DNA of 64,000 nucleotides from Rhizobium sp. BK251 (GCF_004345245.1 NZ_SLUQ01000004.1:556331-620330), one strand, 5' to 3'; shown: positions 48,393 to 58,806, counted from the first letter of the stretch. The notes: generated by a model from the sequence alone, not told the origin. Translations and numbers: made by a program.

Positions 48393-49700
48393 ATGACCAC
48401 ATTTTCCCCCCGCGAGATCGTCTCCGAACTCGACCGCTACATCATCGGCCAGCATGAGGCGAAGCGCGCCGTTGCCATTGCCCTGCGCAATCGCTGGCGC
48501 CGCCAGCAGCTCGATGAGGATCTTCGCGACGAGGTCATGCCGAAGAATATCCTGATGATCGGCCCGACCGGCGTGGGCAAGACCGAGATTTCGCGGCGCC
48601 TTGCCAAGCTCGCTGGCGCGCCCTTCATCAAGGTAGAAGCGACGAAGTTCACCGAGGTCGGCTATGTCGGCCGCGATGTCGAGCAGATCGTCCGCGACCT
48701 CGTGGAAGTCGGCATCGGTCTGGCGCGCGACAAGAAGCGGGCCGAGGTGCAGGCCAAGGCGCACATGAGCGCGGAGGAGCGCGTGCTCGACGCATTGGTG
48801 GGCAGCACCGCATCGCCGGCAACACGCGAAAGCTTCCGCAAGAAGCTGCGCGGCGGTGAGCTCGACGACAAGGAAATCGATATCGAGGTCGCCGATACGG
48901 GCTCGGGCATGCCCGGGTTCGAAATTCCCGGCATGCCGGGGGCCAATATCGGCGTCCTGAACCTTTCGGAGATGTTCGGCAAGGCGATGGGCGGCCGGAC
49001 CAAGAAGGTTCGCACAACTGTCAAGGCCTCCTATACCGACCTGATCCGCGATGAATCCGACAAGCTGATCGACAACGAAGTCATCCAGCGCGAGGCGGTC
49101 CGCGCGGTGGAGAACGACGGCATCGTCTTCCTCGACGAGATCGACAAGATCGCCGCCCGCGACGGCGGCATGGGTGCGGGTGTTTCCCGCGAAGGTGTTC
49201 AGCGCGATCTGCTGCCGCTGGTCGAAGGGACGACGGTCTCGACGAAGTACGGGCCGGTCAAGACGGACCACGTCCTGTTCATCGCCTCCGGTGCGTTTCA
49301 TGTGGCAAAGCCGTCGGACCTGCTGCCGGAGCTGCAGGGCCGCCTGCCGATCCGCGTCGAGCTGAAGCCGCTCAGCAAGGAGGACTTCCGCCGCATCCTT
49401 ACGGAGACCGAGGCAAGTCTTATCCGCCAGTACAAGGCGCTCATGGAGACGGAAAGCCTGACGCTGGACTTTACGGACGATGCCATCGATGCGCTTGCCG
49501 ACGTGGCGGTCCACCTGAACTCCTCCGTCGAGAACATCGGCGCGCGCCGTTTGCAGACGGTGATGGAACGCGTGCTGGACGAGATTTCGTTCAATGCTCC
49601 GGATCGCGGCGGCACGGCGGTGACGATCGATGCGGAATATGTTCGCAAACATGTCGGCGACCTCGCCAGCAACACGGATCTTTCGCGCTTTATTCTGTGA
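48393..49700 (+). CDS. hslU: HslU ATPase of the HslVU protease
   Basis: AAA+ unfoldase that feeds substrates into HslV. The 435-residue protein has Walker A GPTGVGKT (57-64), Walker B with [11 protein letters not shown] and the sensor region ([12 protein letters not shown]), and the C-terminal tail ending in the docking SRFIL. The ATG at 48393 is preceded by AGGAG. The long insertion (I-domain) between Walker A and B is present. A terminator follows. Confidence 0.97.
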   Translation: MTTFSPREIVSELDRYIIGQHEAKRAVAIALRNRWRRQQLDEDLRDEVMPKNILMIGPTGVGKTEISRRLAKLAGAPFIKVEATKFTEVGYVGRDVEQIVRDLVEVGIGLARDKKRAEVQAKAHMSAEERVLDALVGSTASPATRESFRKKLRGGELDDKEIDIEVADTGSGMPGFEIPGMPGANIGVLNLSEMFGKAMGGRTKKVRTTVKASYTDLIRDESDKLIDNEVIQREAVRAVENDGIVFLDEIDKIAARDGGMGAGVSREGVQRDLLPLVEGTTVSTKYGPVKTDHVLFIASGAFHVAKPSDLLPELQGRLPIRVELKPLSKEDFRRILTETEASLIRQYKALMETESLTLDFTDDAIDALADVAVHLNSSVENIGARRLQTVMERVLDEISFNAPDRGGTAVTIDAEYVRKHVGDLASNTDLSRFIL

Positions 49701-49766
49701 TATAGTCGCATCGGCTGCGGCGATTGAGCACGACGCCGGTGTTTTGCTGCATTGAGCTCTCGACAG

Positions 49767-49805
49767 CGGGCCTTTTACTTTTTAGTGAAGGCCCGTCTTG
49801 TTTTT
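49767..49805 (+). terminator. Terminator after hslU
   Basis: CGGGCCTT (49767-49774) pairs with AAGGCCCG (49788-49795), with further pairing across the loop, followed by a T-rich run TCTTGTTTTT. Confidence 0.8.
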
Positions 49806-49877
49806 GACCGGCACGCCATTCAGCCAGGATCTGGCGCGTCGGCCGCATCGCGGCGAATTCCACCGAACTTCGACAGG

Positions 49878-50834
49878 ATGCTGATCGTGCGACGCTTCTT
49901 GATAATTTTCCTGACCGTCATTGCCAGCCTTGCATGGATGCCCGCCTTTGCGGACGTCCTGGTCGTCCCGCCAGGCAATCGCAATGTCGAGCAGCCGCCC
50001 GTTCCGGGTGCCTCGGTGCGACGCACGAAGGGCACCAAGACCAGCTTCGACCGGAAATACGAGAAGGTTCGTGACCTGCTGGCAAATGATCACGAACTCG
50101 TTTCAAAGATCAAGGCAGTGGCCCGCGCTTATGGAATCGACCCGATTCACATCGTTGGCGCGATCGTCGGTGAACACACCTACAACGTCGATGCCTACGA
50201 TCGCCTGCAGACCTACTACGTGAAGGCGGCGTCCTATGCAGGCGAGAGCTTCCGCTTCGCCTACAACGGCGAAAGTGTCGATAGCTTCGTGGCGAGGCCG
50301 CAATTCGCCGCCTGCGAGACCAAGAAAGATTCCTACGGTCTCTGGACCTGCCGAGAGGAGGTCTGGGAGGCAAAGTTCAGGGGCAAGACCGTCGATGGCA
50401 CTAGCTTTCCCGACAATCGCTTCAGCGCGGTCTTCTTCCAGCCCTTCTATGCAGGTCAGACCTTCGGGCTCGGCCAGGTCAATCCGCTGACGGCGCTGAT
50501 GCTCTCCGATCTGGTGCACCAGGTTTCGGGCTATGACAGGCTCGACGAGAAGGATGCGGGCGCCGTCTACCGCGCCATCATGGAGCCGGATATTTCGCTC
50601 GCCTTCGTCGCAGCTTCGATCCGCAAGTCGATCGACGATTACAAATCGATCGCCGGCATGGATATCTCCCACAATCCCGGTGTGACGGCAACGCTCTACA
50701 ATGTCGGCAATTCCAGGCAGCGTGCGGCGGCCCTTGCAGCGAGAAACCAGGGTGGCGCAACGGTCTGGCCGGAAGAGAACTACTATGGCTGGCTCGTCAA
50801 CGACAAGCTGGACGAGCTGAAAGCGCTGCTCTAG
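49878..50834 (+). CDS. DUF1402-family exported protein
   Basis: A 318-residue protein with a clear signal peptide (basic MLIVRR then hydrophobic to AFA at 23-25, probably cut before Asp26). The mature part contains an AxAYGIDPxHIxGxIVGEHTYN block at about 78-100, reminiscent of lytic transglycosylase folds (a conserved Glu in GEHTYN), and QVNPLTALMLSD later. DUF1402 is a rhizobial family; a periplasmic role in peptidoglycan is plausible but unproven. The ATG at 49878 is chosen as the signal peptide start. Confidence 0.75.
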   Translation: MLIVRRFLIIFLTVIASLAWMPAFADVLVVPPGNRNVEQPPVPGASVRRTKGTKTSFDRKYEKVRDLLANDHELVSKIKAVARAYGIDPIHIVGAIVGEHTYNVDAYDRLQTYYVKAASYAGESFRFAYNGESVDSFVARPQFAACETKKDSYGLWTCREEVWEAKFRGKTVDGTSFPDNRFSAVFFQPFYAGQTFGLGQVNPLTALMLSDLVHQVSGYDRLDEKDAGAVYRAIMEPDISLAFVAASIRKSIDDYKSIAGMDISHNPGVTATLYNVGNSRQRAAALAARNQGGATVWPEENYYGWLVNDKLDELKALL

Positions 50835-50847
50835 TCTGGTGCCTGGC

Positions 50848-50868
50848 CGGAGGATGTCATCCTCCGGG
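50848..50868. repeat. 21-bp perfect inverted repeat just before the P450 gene
   Basis: CCGGAGGATG (50848-50857) and its complement CATCCTCCGG (50859-50868) are separated by a single T, 13 bp before the P450 ATG. No T-run follows, so it is not a standard terminator of the DUF1402 gene. It may be an operator or limit ribosome access. Confidence 0.55.
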
Positions 50869-50881
50869 AAAGGCTGATCCC

Positions 50882-52282
50882 ATGGACATGCGTCCAGAAC
50901 CCTTCGTGCCGCCCGCGCCGATGCCGCGCACGGTGCCGCCCTCCCGGCTCGAAATCATCCGCACCATTCTGCGCAATCCTCTCGAACTCTGGGGGGAGCC
51001 CTCCTACACGCTTCCGTGGATCCACACTCGCTTCTTCCGTGAGCAGACGCTGATCGTCAACGATCCCGGGCTGATCAAGCACGTGCTCGTCGACAATGCG
51101 TCGAACTACCGGATGTCGGATATTCGCCAGCTCATCCTCCGTCCGATCCTTCGCGACGGCCTGCTGACGGCCGAAGGCAACGTGTGGAAACGGTCGCGCA
51201 AGGCCGTGGCGCCCGTCTTCACGCCGCGCCATGCACAGGGCTTTGCCGGCCAGATGCTGCAGCAGACCGAGAAGTATGCCCGGAAATACGAGGCAGCGGC
51301 AACCGGCGGCAGGGAATTCGACATCGCCGTCGACATGACGGAGCTCACCTTCGCCATCCTTTCCGAGACGCTTTTTTCCGGCGAGATTGCGACTGCGTCC
51401 GACAACTTCGCGGACGACGTCAACCAGTTGCTGCATCGCATGGGCCGCGTCGATCCGATGGATCTCATGCGCGCGCCCTCCTGGGTGCCGCGCATCACGC
51501 GCATCGGCGGGCGCAAGGTGCTCGACAAGTTCCGCGGGATCGTCCACCAGACGATGGACATGCGGCTCGCCAAGATGAAGGCGGACCGCGCCGCCGTGCC
51601 GGACGATTTCCTGACGCTGCTTCTCGAACAGGCAGGCCCCGAGGGCCTGACCATGGACGAGATCGAGGACAATATCCTGACCTTCATCGGTGCAGGACAC
51701 GAGACGACTGCGCGTGCTCTCGCCTGGACGTTCTATTGCGTCGCCAACAGCCCGCATGTGCGCGATGCGATGGAGGAGGAGATCGACCGGATTCTGGCGA
51801 CCGGCGCGGAGCCGGTCGAGTGGCTCGACCTGATGCCGAATGTTCGCGCCGCCTTCGAGGAAGCACTGCGCCTTTATCCACCCGCCCCCTCGATCAATCG
51901 TGCAGCGATCGCCGACGATCATTGGACCAGCCCCAAGGGAGAGCGTGTCGAGATCCCCGCCGGGATCACGGTTCTCATGATGCCCTGGACGCTGCATCGG
52001 CATGAACTCCACTGGGAAAAGCCGCGCGCCTTCATGCCGGAGCGCTTCCTTCACGAAAACCGGAAGAAGATCAACCGCTTCCAGTTCCTGCCCTTCGGCG
52101 CGGGTCCGCGCGTCTGCATCGGCGCGACCTTCGCACTGCAGGAGGCGGCAATCGCGCTTGCGGTGCTGATGCGTCGCTATCGCTTCGATGTGACGGCCGC
52201 GACCAATCCCTGGCCGGTGCAGAAGCTGACGACCCAGCCGCAGAACGGGTTGCCCATGCGCGTCACGATCCGCTCCGCCTGA
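50882..52282 (+). CDS. Cytochrome P450
   Basis: Haem-thiolate monooxygenase, 466 residues. The proximal Cys412 is in FGAGPRVCIG, the I-helix oxygen-binding motif is GAGHETT, and the K-helix ExxR is EALR. No membrane anchor or fused reductase, so it needs an external ferredoxin and reductase that are not in the window. The substrate cannot be told from sequence. The ATG at 50882 has GGGAAAGG upstream. It lies between a DUF1402 gene and a hydantoinase-type gene, in a metabolically mixed neighbourhood. Confidence 0.93.
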   Translation: MDMRPEPFVPPAPMPRTVPPSRLEIIRTILRNPLELWGEPSYTLPWIHTRFFREQTLIVNDPGLIKHVLVDNASNYRMSDIRQLILRPILRDGLLTAEGNVWKRSRKAVAPVFTPRHAQGFAGQMLQQTEKYARKYEAAATGGREFDIAVDMTELTFAILSETLFSGEIATASDNFADDVNQLLHRMGRVDPMDLMRAPSWVPRITRIGGRKVLDKFRGIVHQTMDMRLAKMKADRAAVPDDFLTLLLEQAGPEGLTMDEIEDNILTFIGAGHETTARALAWTFYCVANSPHVRDAMEEEIDRILATGAEPVEWLDLMPNVRAAFEEALRLYPPAPSINRAAIADDHWTSPKGERVEIPAGITVLMMPWTLHRHELHWEKPRAFMPERFLHENRKKINRFQFLPFGAGPRVCIGATFALQEAAIALAVLMRRYRFDVTAATNPWPVQKLTTQPQNGLPMRVTIRSA

Positions 52283-52430
52283 CCGCGCCTCATTGACCCC
52301 GAAAGAGCCGTTTGTCGCCGGAAATTGGCGTCCAGCGGCTAGCGCAGCCTGCCCGGCGAATGCCATAAGCGTGTCGGAGATTCCGTCAGGAGCCGCTCGG
52401 CTCCAACAGTTTCAAGGGAAGCGAAGGCGC

Positions 52431-54434
52431 GTGACATCCCATTTCCTGCTCGGCATCGATACCGGTGGCACCTATACCGATGCCGTTCTCTTCGACGAAC
52501 ACAAGGGTGTGGTCGCCAAGGCGAAATCGCTGACGACGCGCCATGACCTGGCCGTCGGCATTGCCGGTGCGGTTGACGCGGTGATCGCGCGTGCCAGCGT
52601 TCCGGTCTCGGCGATCAGCCTCGTCTCGCTCTCGACGACGCTCGCCACCAACGCGCTGGTCGAGGGGCAGGGCGGCCGGGCCGGGCTCGTCATGATCGGC
52701 TTTTCGCCGGACGATCTGAAAAGGGACGGGCTCGCCCAGGCGCTGGGATCGGACCCGGTCATCTTTCTCCCCGGTGGCCATGATGTGCACGGCACCGAAA
52801 GGCCGTTGGACCTCGGGCCGCTTGAGGAGGCCCTGCCGGCCCTGGCGCAGACCGTCTCCTCCTTTGCCGTCGCCGGTTATTTCGCGGTTCGCAATCCGGC
52901 TCACGAAATCCGCGTGCGGGAGCGAATCCGGGATATCTCGCATCTGCCGGTCACCTGCAGCCATGAGCTGTCTTCCAAGCTCGGCGGTCCGCGCCGGGCT
53001 CTCACCACCCTGCTGAATGCGCGGCTCGTTTCGATGATCGATCGCCTTGTCGGCGCCTGCGAGCGGTTCCTCGAGACGGCCGGCGTCTCGGCGCCGATGA
53101 TGGTCGTGCGCGGCGATGGCGCCTTGATTTCGGCGGCGGAGGCAAAGCTGCGTCCGATCGAAACGATCCTTTCGGGCCCCGCCGCCAGTCTTGTCGGCGC
53201 CCGCTATCTTACCGGTCTCGATGACGCTGTCGTTTCCGATATCGGCGGCACGACCACCGATGTCGCGGTCCTGGAGGGCGGCCGGCCACGCCTCGATGCC
53301 GACGGCGCGTTCGTCGGCGGCCATCGCACCATGGTGGAGGCGGTGGCGATGCGCACCTATGGTCTCGGCGGTGATTCCGAGGTGCGAATCGATTGCCGCG
53401 GATTGAACGCGACCTTCGAACTCGGACCGCGTCGGTTCCTGCCTCTCAGTCTCATTGCTGCAAACCATCCGGAAACCGTCATCGCCAATCTCGAGCGGCA
53501 GCGGCGAGCGACTCATCTCGGCCGCCACGACGGCCGCTTTGCGGTGAGGACCGGTGTGCCGGATCATCTGGCCAGTGGACTTTCGCCGCAGGCGCAGGCG
53601 CTGTTCGAGCGGATCGGAAGCCTGCCCCTGCCGCTGGACCAACTCCTGACCGCGACTTCGCAGAAGGCGGTTTTGGACGGACTGGTCGCCCGCGGTCTCG
53701 TCCACATCGCGGGGCTGACGCCTTCGGATGCGATGCATGCCCTCGGACGGCAGAATCAATGGAACGCGGAAGCAGCGCGGCTCGGCCTTGCCGTCGCGGC
53801 GCGCATGAAGGACGGCTCGGCAAGGCCGATTGCGTCCTCCCCAGAGGAACTGGCGCAGAAGATCGTCGACCGGCTGACGCGCCAGTCCGCCGACGTGATT
53901 CTTACCGCCTGCCTTGCAGAGGACGGGGTCGGCGAAATCGATCCCGTGAAATCGGTGTCTGTCGGCCGCGCCCTTCGCCGCGCGCCCGGTATCGTCCGTT
54001 TTGCGGTCTCGCTGGATCGGCCGCTTGTCGGGCTGGGCGCCTCGGCACCGGCCTACTATCCGGCGGTCGCTGACATGCTTTCGGCCGAAAGCGTCATACC
54101 CGGTGAAGCTGATGTCGCGAATGCGGTCGGCGCCGTCGTTGGACAGGTGCGGGCGAGCGCCACGGTCTTTGTGACCATGCCGGAGGACGGCATCTACATC
54201 CTGAATGGCGCCGGAGAGACGCTGAGGACGACCGACGAAGCAGCCGGCTTCGCGCTCGCCCGTGATCGGGCAGTCCGGGCAGCGATCGAACAGGCACGGC
54301 TAAATGGTGCCGACGACCCCGTGGTGACCATCGACGAGCAGATCGACGCGCCGGATGTCGAGGGTAACCGGAAGCTCGTCGAGGCGCGCTTCGTTGCGAC
54401 CGCAAGCGGCAGGCCACGCATCGCTTCCGCCTGA
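52431..54434 (+). CDS. Hydantoinase/oxoprolinase-family protein (HyuA type)
   Basis: A 667-residue protein of the hydantoinase A/5-oxoprolinase family, ATP-binding actin-like fold: LLGIDTGGTYTDAVLFD near the N-terminus and the second phosphate motif DIGGTTTDVAVLEGG at about 270. The HyuB/oxoprolinase beta half is absent, so it may act alone or on a different substrate. The GTG at 52431 is preferred because AAGGGAAG stands about 9 nt upstream; a longer frame to 52293 is unsupported. The substrate is unknown. Confidence 0.8.
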   Translation: MTSHFLLGIDTGGTYTDAVLFDEHKGVVAKAKSLTTRHDLAVGIAGAVDAVIARASVPVSAISLVSLSTTLATNALVEGQGGRAGLVMIGFSPDDLKRDGLAQALGSDPVIFLPGGHDVHGTERPLDLGPLEEALPALAQTVSSFAVAGYFAVRNPAHEIRVRERIRDISHLPVTCSHELSSKLGGPRRALTTLLNARLVSMIDRLVGACERFLETAGVSAPMMVVRGDGALISAAEAKLRPIETILSGPAASLVGARYLTGLDDAVVSDIGGTTTDVAVLEGGRPRLDADGAFVGGHRTMVEAVAMRTYGLGGDSEVRIDCRGLNATFELGPRRFLPLSLIAANHPETVIANLERQRRATHLGRHDGRFAVRTGVPDHLASGLSPQAQALFERIGSLPLPLDQLLTATSQKAVLDGLVARGLVHIAGLTPSDAMHALGRQNQWNAEAARLGLAVAARMKDGSARPIASSPEELAQKIVDRLTRQSADVILTACLAEDGVGEIDPVKSVSVGRALRRAPGIVRFAVSLDRPLVGLGASAPAYYPAVADMLSAESVIPGEADVANAVGAVVGQVRASATVFVTMPEDGIYILNGAGETLRTTDEAAGFALARDRAVRAAIEQARLNGADDPVVTIDEQIDAPDVEGNRKLVEARFVATASGRPRIASA

Positions 54435-54547
54435 TTATTTCCACAAAGGCATAAATCTTTGGAATTGTCGCTGAATTGACTATCAATGAAAGCCGTTCAA
54501 ACTGGCAGCATCAAGAGAGCTGCACAAGGGATGAGGGGGACAGTCAG

Positions 54548-56719
54548 ATGGGTCGTATCGAAAGAAGCGGACTGGCCTTTGAGGCGGTGCTCCATGACTT
54601 CCTCGTCAAGGAGGCCCTGCCGGGTTTGGGTATCGCGGAGGACAAGTTCTTCAACGACTTTTCTGTGATCGTCCACGACCTTGCGCCGAGGAATCGCGAA
54701 CTCCTGGCCAAGCGCGACCGGCTCCAGGCCGCCCTCGACGACTGGTATCGTCGCAATGGCGCCCCGACCGATATGCTGGCCTATGAAGGCTTCCTTCATG
54801 AAATAGGCTATCTCGTTCCGGAGGGGACGGACTTCCAGGTCTCGACCGCCAATGTCGACCCGGAGATTGCCTCGATCGCCGGGCCGCAGCTGGTCGTTCC
54901 GGTGATGAACGCCCGCTACGCGTTGAATGCCGCGAACGCCCGTTGGGGCTCCCTTTACGACGCACTCTACGGCACGGACGCCATTCCCGAAAGCGACGGT
55001 GCGGAGAAGGGTGCGCAATACAATCCCCGGCGCGGCGCCAAGGTGATTGCCTGGGTCCGTGATTTCCTCGATGCGTCCATCCCGCTCGAGGGCGCAAGCT
55101 GGACGGACGTCGAGACGTTTGCGGTTAACGACGGTACGCTGTCGATCAGCGCCACCGACGGGGAGCACATGGCGCTCGCGGACGAGGGGCACTTCGCCGG
55201 CTATCTCGGCGATCCGGCCGCGCCGACCCACATCCTCTTCAGGAACCACGGGATCCACATCGAGATCGCCATCGATGCGTCGACGCCGATCGGCAAGGCC
55301 GATCCGGCGCATATCTCCGACGTGCGGCTGGAATCCGCGATCACCACGATCATGGACTGCGAGGATTCGGTCGCGGCCGTCGATGCCGAGGACAAGGTCG
55401 TCGTCTACCGCAACTGGCTGGGCCTGATGAAGGGCGACCTGCAGGAGGAAGTCTCGAAGGCAGGTCGCAGCTTCACGCGCAAGCTCAACCCGGATATCGA
55501 TTACACGGCCCCGAACGGCTCCGCCTTCGCGCTGCACTGCCGCTCGTTGATGCTCGTGCGCAATGTCGGCCACCTGATGACAAGCCCGGCTATTCTGGAT
55601 CGCGATGGCAACCAGGTACCGGAAGGCATCATGGATGCAGTGATCACCTCCCTCGTCGGGCTCCATGATATCGGACTGAATGGTCGCCGCAGGAATTCGC
55701 GCAGCGGCTCGATATACATCGTCAAGCCGAAGATGCACGGGCCGGAGGAGGTCGCCTTTGCATCCGAAATATTTGCGCGTGTGGAGGAAGCGTTGGGCGT
55801 CCCTCGCAACACGCTGAAGATGGGCATCATGGATGAGGAGCGGCGCACGACCGTCAATCTCAAGGAGTGCATCCGCGCAGCGCAGGAAAGGGTGTTCTTC
55901 ATCAATACCGGCTTTCTCGATCGCACCGGCGACGAGATTCATACGTCGATGGAAGCCGGGCCGATGATACGCAAGGGCGACATGAAGCTCGCGCCGTGGA
56001 TCGCCGCCTACGAGAACTCGAACGTCGACATCGGCCTCGAATGCGGCCTTTCCGGCCATGCGCAGATCGGCAAGGGCATGTGGGCGATGCCGGACCTGAT
56101 GGCAGCGATGCTGGAGCAGAAGATCGCCCACCCGAAGGCGGGCGCCAATACCGCATGGGTTCCGTCACCGACGGCGGCAACGCTGCATGCCACTCACTAT
56201 CACCGCGTCGACGTCGCGCGGCTGCAGCACGGGCTGGAGGATCGCGCCCGCGCCAAGCTCTCCGATATCCTCTCGGTTCCGGTGGCTGTCAGGCCCAACT
56301 GGACGCCTGAGGAGATCCAGCGTGAGCTGGACAACAATGCGCAGGGGATTTTCGGCTACGTCGTGCGCTGGATCGACCAGGGCGTCGGCTGCTCGAAGGT
56401 ACCGGACATCAACAATGTCGGCCTGATGGAAGACCGCGCGACGCTCCGCATCTCAGCACAACACATGGCGAACTGGCTGCACCACAAGGTCGTTACAGAA
56501 GGGCAGGTCGTCGAGACTATGAAGCGCATGGCCGCCGTTGTCGACGGGCAGAATGCCTCCGATCCGGACTATTGGCCGATGGCCGGAAACTTCGAAGGAT
56601 CGGTTGCCTTCCAGGCCGCGCTCGAACTCGTCCTGAAGGGCAGGGAGCAGCCGAACGGCTATACGGAACCGGTTCTGCATCGCCGTCGCCAGGAATTGAA
56701 GGCGAAGCTTGCCGGCTGA
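54548..56719 (+). CDS. glcB: Malate synthase G
   Basis: Condenses glyoxylate with acetyl-CoA to malate, the second step of the glyoxylate shunt or of glycolate use. The 723-residue single-chain G-type enzyme carries the TIM-barrel signature GIMDEERRT, the catalytic ESGLECGL-like [18 protein letters not shown] block and MEAGPM. No isocitrate lyase is nearby. The ATG at 54548 follows an AGGGGG site; the frame's earlier codons lack support. A 12-bp hairpin follows. Confidence 0.97.
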   Translation: MGRIERSGLAFEAVLHDFLVKEALPGLGIAEDKFFNDFSVIVHDLAPRNRELLAKRDRLQAALDDWYRRNGAPTDMLAYEGFLHEIGYLVPEGTDFQVSTANVDPEIASIAGPQLVVPVMNARYALNAANARWGSLYDALYGTDAIPESDGAEKGAQYNPRRGAKVIAWVRDFLDASIPLEGASWTDVETFAVNDGTLSISATDGEHMALADEGHFAGYLGDPAAPTHILFRNHGIHIEIAIDASTPIGKADPAHISDVRLESAITTIMDCEDSVAAVDAEDKVVVYRNWLGLMKGDLQEEVSKAGRSFTRKLNPDIDYTAPNGSAFALHCRSLMLVRNVGHLMTSPAILDRDGNQVPEGIMDAVITSLVGLHDIGLNGRRRNSRSGSIYIVKPKMHGPEEVAFASEIFARVEEALGVPRNTLKMGIMDEERRTTVNLKECIRAAQERVFFINTGFLDRTGDEIHTSMEAGPMIRKGDMKLAPWIAAYENSNVDIGLECGLSGHAQIGKGMWAMPDLMAAMLEQKIAHPKAGANTAWVPSPTAATLHATHYHRVDVARLQHGLEDRARAKLSDILSVPVAVRPNWTPEEIQRELDNNAQGIFGYVVRWIDQGVGCSKVPDINNVGLMEDRATLRISAQHMANWLHHKVVTEGQVVETMKRMAAVVDGQNASDPDYWPMAGNFEGSVAFQAALELVLKGREQPNGYTEPVLHRRRQELKAKLAG

Positions 56720-56736
56720 TCGGCCAGAGCAAAAAG

Positions 56737-56767
56737 AAAGGCCGCGGAGACGATCCGCGGCCTTTCT
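56737..56767. terminator. Bidirectional terminator between glcB and the L,D-transpeptidase gene
   Basis: AAAGGCCGCGGA (56737-56748) pairs perfectly with TCCGCGGCCTTT (56754-56765) around a 5-nt loop, with A-rich and T-rich flanks on opposite sides. Confidence 0.9.
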
Positions 56768-56786
56768 GATTTGAGGGTGCCTGATC

Positions 56787-57467
56787 CTACTGGATCACGA
56801 TGACCTTGGTCTTCCTTCCGGGACGAACGCGGCTGTAAAGGTCGATGACGTCCTGGTTTATGAGGCGGATGCAGCCGGACGATGCAGCGGTGCCGATCGA
56901 GGCCCATTCAGGGGTGCCGTGCAACCGGAAAAGCGTGTCCTGGCCCTGCTCGTTGAAGAGGTACATCGCGCGCGCACCGAGCGGATTGCTGAGACCAGGT
57001 CCCATGCCGCCTTCGAGATATTTCGCGACTTCCGGCTTGCGCTCGGCCATCTCCTTCGGCGGATGCCAGGTCGGCCATTCCTGCTTCCAGGCCACGTAGG
57101 CCGTGCCTGCCCAGGCAAAGCCCTGCTTGCCGACGCCAATCCCGTAGCGCATCGCCCGGCCGTTCGGCAGGATGTAATAAAGGAAGCGCTCCTTGGTGTT
57201 CACGATGACCGTTCCGGGGCGCTCGGTCGTCTCGAAGCTCACCACCTGACGGTGGAACCGCGGATCGACACGATTGATCGGGATCGCCGGCAAGGAGAAG
57301 CTTGCATCCTTCGTGATCCCGTAAGCGTCGTCAAAAGTTTGGATGGTCTGGCTGGTCGAGCCTGTGGAGGTCTTGTCCACGGCGGTGGCCTGGGAAACGG
57401 CGGGAACGCCGGCCGCGGCAAACGCCGCCACGAGGCCGAAAACGGTCAATGCATTGCGCAGTTGCAT
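56787..57467 (-). CDS. L,D-transpeptidase (YkuD family)
   Basis: Exported peptidoglycan cross-linking or lipoprotein-anchoring enzyme, 226 residues. Signal peptide about 1-28 (ending in the SQATA region). The YkuD domain has the catalytic His183 in RLHGTPE and Cys199 in SSGCIR. It is typical of rhizobial single-domain L,D-transpeptidases with no extra carbohydrate-binding domain. It is divergent from mmcB and convergent with glcB. Confidence 0.93.
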   Translation of the reverse strand: MQLRNALTVFGLVAAFAAAGVPAVSQATAVDKTSTGSTSQTIQTFDDAYGITKDASFSLPAIPINRVDPRFHRQVVSFETTERPGTVIVNTKERFLYYILPNGRAMRYGIGVGKQGFAWAGTAYVAWKQEWPTWHPPKEMAERKPEVAKYLEGGMGPGLSNPLGARAMYLFNEQGQDTLFRLHGTPEWASIGTAASSGCIRLINQDVIDLYSRVRPGRKTKVIVIQ

Positions 57468-57646
57468 GGATGTCTCTTGGGATCTGGCGAGGGAAATCTG
57501 GTTGTTCCAACCATCTTTGAATATAGCTTATTTTCGATTAAATTCATCTTTGCAAGGTGCTGCAGTGCGATGAAGTTCATCTGCAGTGCAAATTAGAAAC
57601 GCATTGTTTTTTTGCAACAATGATTGGGAGCCTTTGCCGCGTATCC

Positions 57647-58135
57647 ATGACGATTTTGAGTGTTTACAATAATAATCCGTTAATAGACGGAAGGCAGTCC
57701 GACAGGGCCATGCACGTGCGCCGCGGCATGCAAATCCTGCTGCGCGAGATGCGCCTTGCGGTGCTTCCCGAACTGCCGCTTGCGAGCGGCCGGCGTGCCG
57801 ATCTCATAACGCTGTCGGAGCGGGGCGAGATCTGGATCATCGAGATCAAATCCTCGATCGAAGACTTCCGCGTCGACCGGAAGTGGCCCGACTACCGAAT
57901 GCATTGCGACAGGCTCTTCTTCGCCACCCACAAGGACGTACCGCTCGATATCTTCCCGGAGGATTGCGGCCTCTTTCTTTCCGATGGCTACGGCGCGCAC
58001 CTGATCAGGGAGGCGCCTGAACACAGGCTTGCGCCGGCAAGGCGCAAGGCCGTGACGCTAAGCTTCTCGCGCACCGCCGCCGAGCGCCTGATGCTGGCGG
58101 AATGGGCGGCGGGAAAGCCGATCTCCGGTGAATGA
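57647..58135 (+). CDS. mmcB: MmcB-family DNA-repair protein (putative endonuclease)
   Basis: A 162-residue protein of the DUF1052/MmcB family. It carries a PD-(D/E)xK nuclease-like motif: Asp52 (GRRADLI), then Glu66 and Lys68 in IIEIKSS. In Caulobacter MmcB is an SOS-induced repair factor acting with ImuB. The start is uncertain: ATG 57647 has no strong ribosome site, and an in-frame ATG at 57620 is the alternative. It is convergent with actR with only 3 nt between the stops. Confidence 0.85.
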   Translation: MTILSVYNNNPLIDGRQSDRAMHVRRGMQILLREMRLAVLPELPLASGRRADLITLSERGEIWIIEIKSSIEDFRVDRKWPDYRMHCDRLFFATHKDVPLDIFPEDCGLFLSDGYGAHLIREAPEHRLAPARRKAVTLSFSRTAAERLMLAEWAAGKPISGE

Positions 58136-58138
58136 GGC

Positions 58139-58735
58139 TTACTTGGGCGCCCGCTTGGCGAGGATACGCTGCAGGGTGCGGCGATGCATGTTGAGCCGGC
58201 GCGCGGTCTCGGAGACATTGCGCTCGCACATCTCGTAAACACGCTGGATATGCTCCCAGCGCACGCGGTCGGCCGACATCGGGTTCTCGGGCAGCTCGGC
58301 CTTTTCACCGGGACGCTGCGTGAGCGCCGCGAAAACATCGTCCGCGTCGGCAGGCTTTGCAAGATAGTCGACTGCGCCAAGCTTCACGGCGGTCACCGCG
58401 GTTGCGATGTTGCCGTAGCCCGTCAGGACGATGATGCGGGTGTCGTCGCGGCGCTGGCGGATCGCCTCGATCACGTCGAGGCCATTGCCGTCGCCGAGCC
58501 TCAGGTCGACGACCGCGTATTTCGGCGGGTTCGCCCGAGACTTGGTCACGCCTTCGGCAACCGACTCGGCGGTGTCGACCGAAAAGCCTCGCGTTTCCAT
58601 GGCACGCGCCAGGCGGCGCAGAAACGGTCCGTCGTCATCGACGATCAGAAGCGTCGCGTCGGGTCCGAGATGGACTACTGGCGCCTTGGCTGTTTCGGTG
58701 TGCTCGACACTGAGGTTCTGGTTTTTCTCCATCAT
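58139..58735 (-). CDS. actR: ActR/RegA-type response regulator
   Basis: Redox-linked response regulator, 198 residues, of the RegA/PrrA/ActR group. Receiver domain with phospho-acceptor Asp77 (AVVDLRLGDGNG), followed by a Fis-type helix-turn-helix (VYEMCERNVSETARRLNMHR), the last 40 residues being the DNA-recognition part. In S. meliloti ActR is required for acid tolerance. Two tandem ATG codons (58735, 58732) are possible starts. Its gene is downstream of actS with a 71-bp gap on the same strand. Confidence 0.94.
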   Translation of the reverse strand: MMEKNQNLSVEHTETAKAPVVHLGPDATLLIVDDDGPFLRRLARAMETRGFSVDTAESVAEGVTKSRANPPKYAVVDLRLGDGNGLDVIEAIRQRRDDTRIIVLTGYGNIATAVTAVKLGAVDYLAKPADADDVFAALTQRPGEKAELPENPMSADRVRWEHIQRVYEMCERNVSETARRLNMHRRTLQRILAKRAPK

Positions 58736-58806
58736 GATATAAAATCCCGGTGGCCCTTGGCCTGTCCATACGGCTGTTGGTTACATGTTCATTTATGCCG
58801 CAAAAC

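Noticed and set aside
50831..52366. 511-codon frame antisense to the P450 gene
   Set aside because: Shadow with no recognisable motif; the plus strand has the haem Cys motif and ExxR.
54497..56131. 544-codon frame antisense to glcB
   Set aside because: Mirror of malate synthase G coding; no own features.
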